Assembly (NCBI RefSeq): GCF_000426845.1
Contig: NZ_AUGD01000004.1
Location: 124,001 to 188,000, forward strand
Direction: 5' to 3'
DNA length: 64,000 nt
DNA from: Bradyrhizobium sp. in8p8
GTDB lineage: Bacteria; Pseudomonadota; Alphaproteobacteria; Rhizobiales; Xanthobacteraceae
The position numbers and the translations under genes were made by a program. The notes under the pieces are model-generated. The model was not told the DNA's origin, did not search any database, and saw only the letters and a list, made by a program, of their open reading frames with translations. Of this stretch, positions 63,598 through 64,000 are shown in pieces (the first letter of the stretch is position 1; every line of letters starts with the position of its first letter).

Positions 63598-63715
63598 CGG
63601 TTGAGGTTGCGGCGTCGTGTCACCGTGCCGCCTTGGGGATGATGGCGATCATATCATCATCCCTTGCAGAGGATGCAATAACCTCGCAGGTAACCCGCTT
63701 CCACACCGCGGAAAA

Positions 63716-64000
63716 TCAGCCCGCGGCGTCGCGCAGGTTCGGCAGCAGCGGCGTGGTCGGATTGACTGGCACGTTCCAGATCTCCTCGGCGTATTCGCGG
63801 ATGGTGCGGTCCGAGGAGAACCAGGCCATGCGCGCGACGTTGAGGATGGAGGCCCGCGTCCAGGCCGGTATCACCTGCCAGCGCGCATCGACCGCGCGCT
63901 GCGCCTCGTAATAGGAATCGAAATCGGCGCTGACCATGTAATGGTCGAGATAGCGCAGCGCATGCGCGATCGATTCGAAGCGGCCGGGGTCGCCGGGCGA
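63716..64000 (-). CDS. glgP: Glycogen/maltodextrin phosphorylase, C-terminal fragment
   Basis: The 3' end of a minus-strand gene; 94 residues are visible, and the frame is open to the window edge. The segment NVARMAWFSSDRTIREYAEE, then IWNV, is typical of the C-terminus of glycogen phosphorylases, and the preceding YLDHYMVSADFDSYYEAQRA also fits. The catalytic core and the pyridoxal-phosphate lysine lie outside the window. Confidence 0.88.
   Translation of the reverse strand, partial: SPGDPGRFESIAHALRYLDHYMVSADFDSYYEAQRAVDARWQVIPAWTRASILNVARMAWFSSDRTIREYAEEIWNVPVNPTTPLLPNLRDAAG

Noticed and set aside
1..64000. A CRISPR array, tRNA-linked island or prophage
   Set aside because: No regularly spaced repeats, tRNA gene, integrase or phage structural gene was recognised on either strand by reading.

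Overview
The window is a stretch of high-GC alphaproteobacterial chromosome, most like a Bradyrhizobium or close relative (inference). The pointers are the pckA / chvI-chvG-hprK-EIIA(Man)-HPr neighbourhood typical of Rhizobiales, the OpgC-type glucan-modifying protein, the fused Omp25-like/OprB porin, and dispersed hairpin repeats in the intergenic gaps. Coding density is high. I saw no rRNA, tRNA, CRISPR, transposase or phage gene. One gene is cut at each edge: an FAD-dependent oxidoreductase on the left and the 3' end of glycogen phosphorylase on the right.

Region 1 (1-9.2 kb) is catabolic. An NMT1/nitrate-sulfonate type ABC importer (SBP, ATPase, permease) precedes a gentisate module: gentisate 1,2-dioxygenase, a zeta-class GST (maleylpyruvate isomerase candidate) overlapping a MarR regulator, and a translationally coupled pair of an FAD hydroxylase and a benzoate-CoA-ligase-type enzyme. 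The gene set fits a CoA-dependent salicylate to gentisate route. The dioxygenase and the hydroxylase/ligase operon share an almost identical 28-bp box that covers the predicted -10 of each promoter, a strong candidate operator for the MarR protein.

Region 2 (9.4-23.3 kb) is mixed: a secreted Cys-rich repeat protein, an MDR-family reductase, three very small membrane proteins, an ATP-grasp protein, ferredoxin-NADP reductase, a membrane-anchored glutamate-synthase-like FMN/Fe-S protein, a PilZ protein, a CNNM/CBS protein, a chemoreceptor, a double-barrel porin and a small secreted protein.

Region 3 (23.3-32.5 kb) has a creatininase-family gene divergent from an ABC importer operon that runs on with overlapping stop/start codons into a 2-hydroxyacid dehydrogenase and a duplicated AprI/Inh inhibitor-type protein. 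Sel1-repeat protein, RadC, an MBL-fold hydrolase and methionine aminopeptidase follow.

Region 4 (32.6-52.9 kb) carries transport, signalling and envelope genes: MscS channel, K+/H+ antiporter, modABC (ModC lacks the MOP domain), MepA endopeptidase, a PAS-GGDEF-EAL protein with a degenerate GGDEF, a second chemoreceptor, OpgC, an MFS transporter, a serine hydrolase, an SRPBCC protein, LepA and a GT39-type glycosyltransferase.

Region 5 (52.9-64 kb) is the regulatory hub chvI-chvG-hprK-EIIA-HPr, which probably links envelope/acid sensing to PTS phosphorylation state. HugZ and an exported TPR-CHAT protease-like protein lie between chvI and pckA, followed by a TesB-like thioesterase and glgP.
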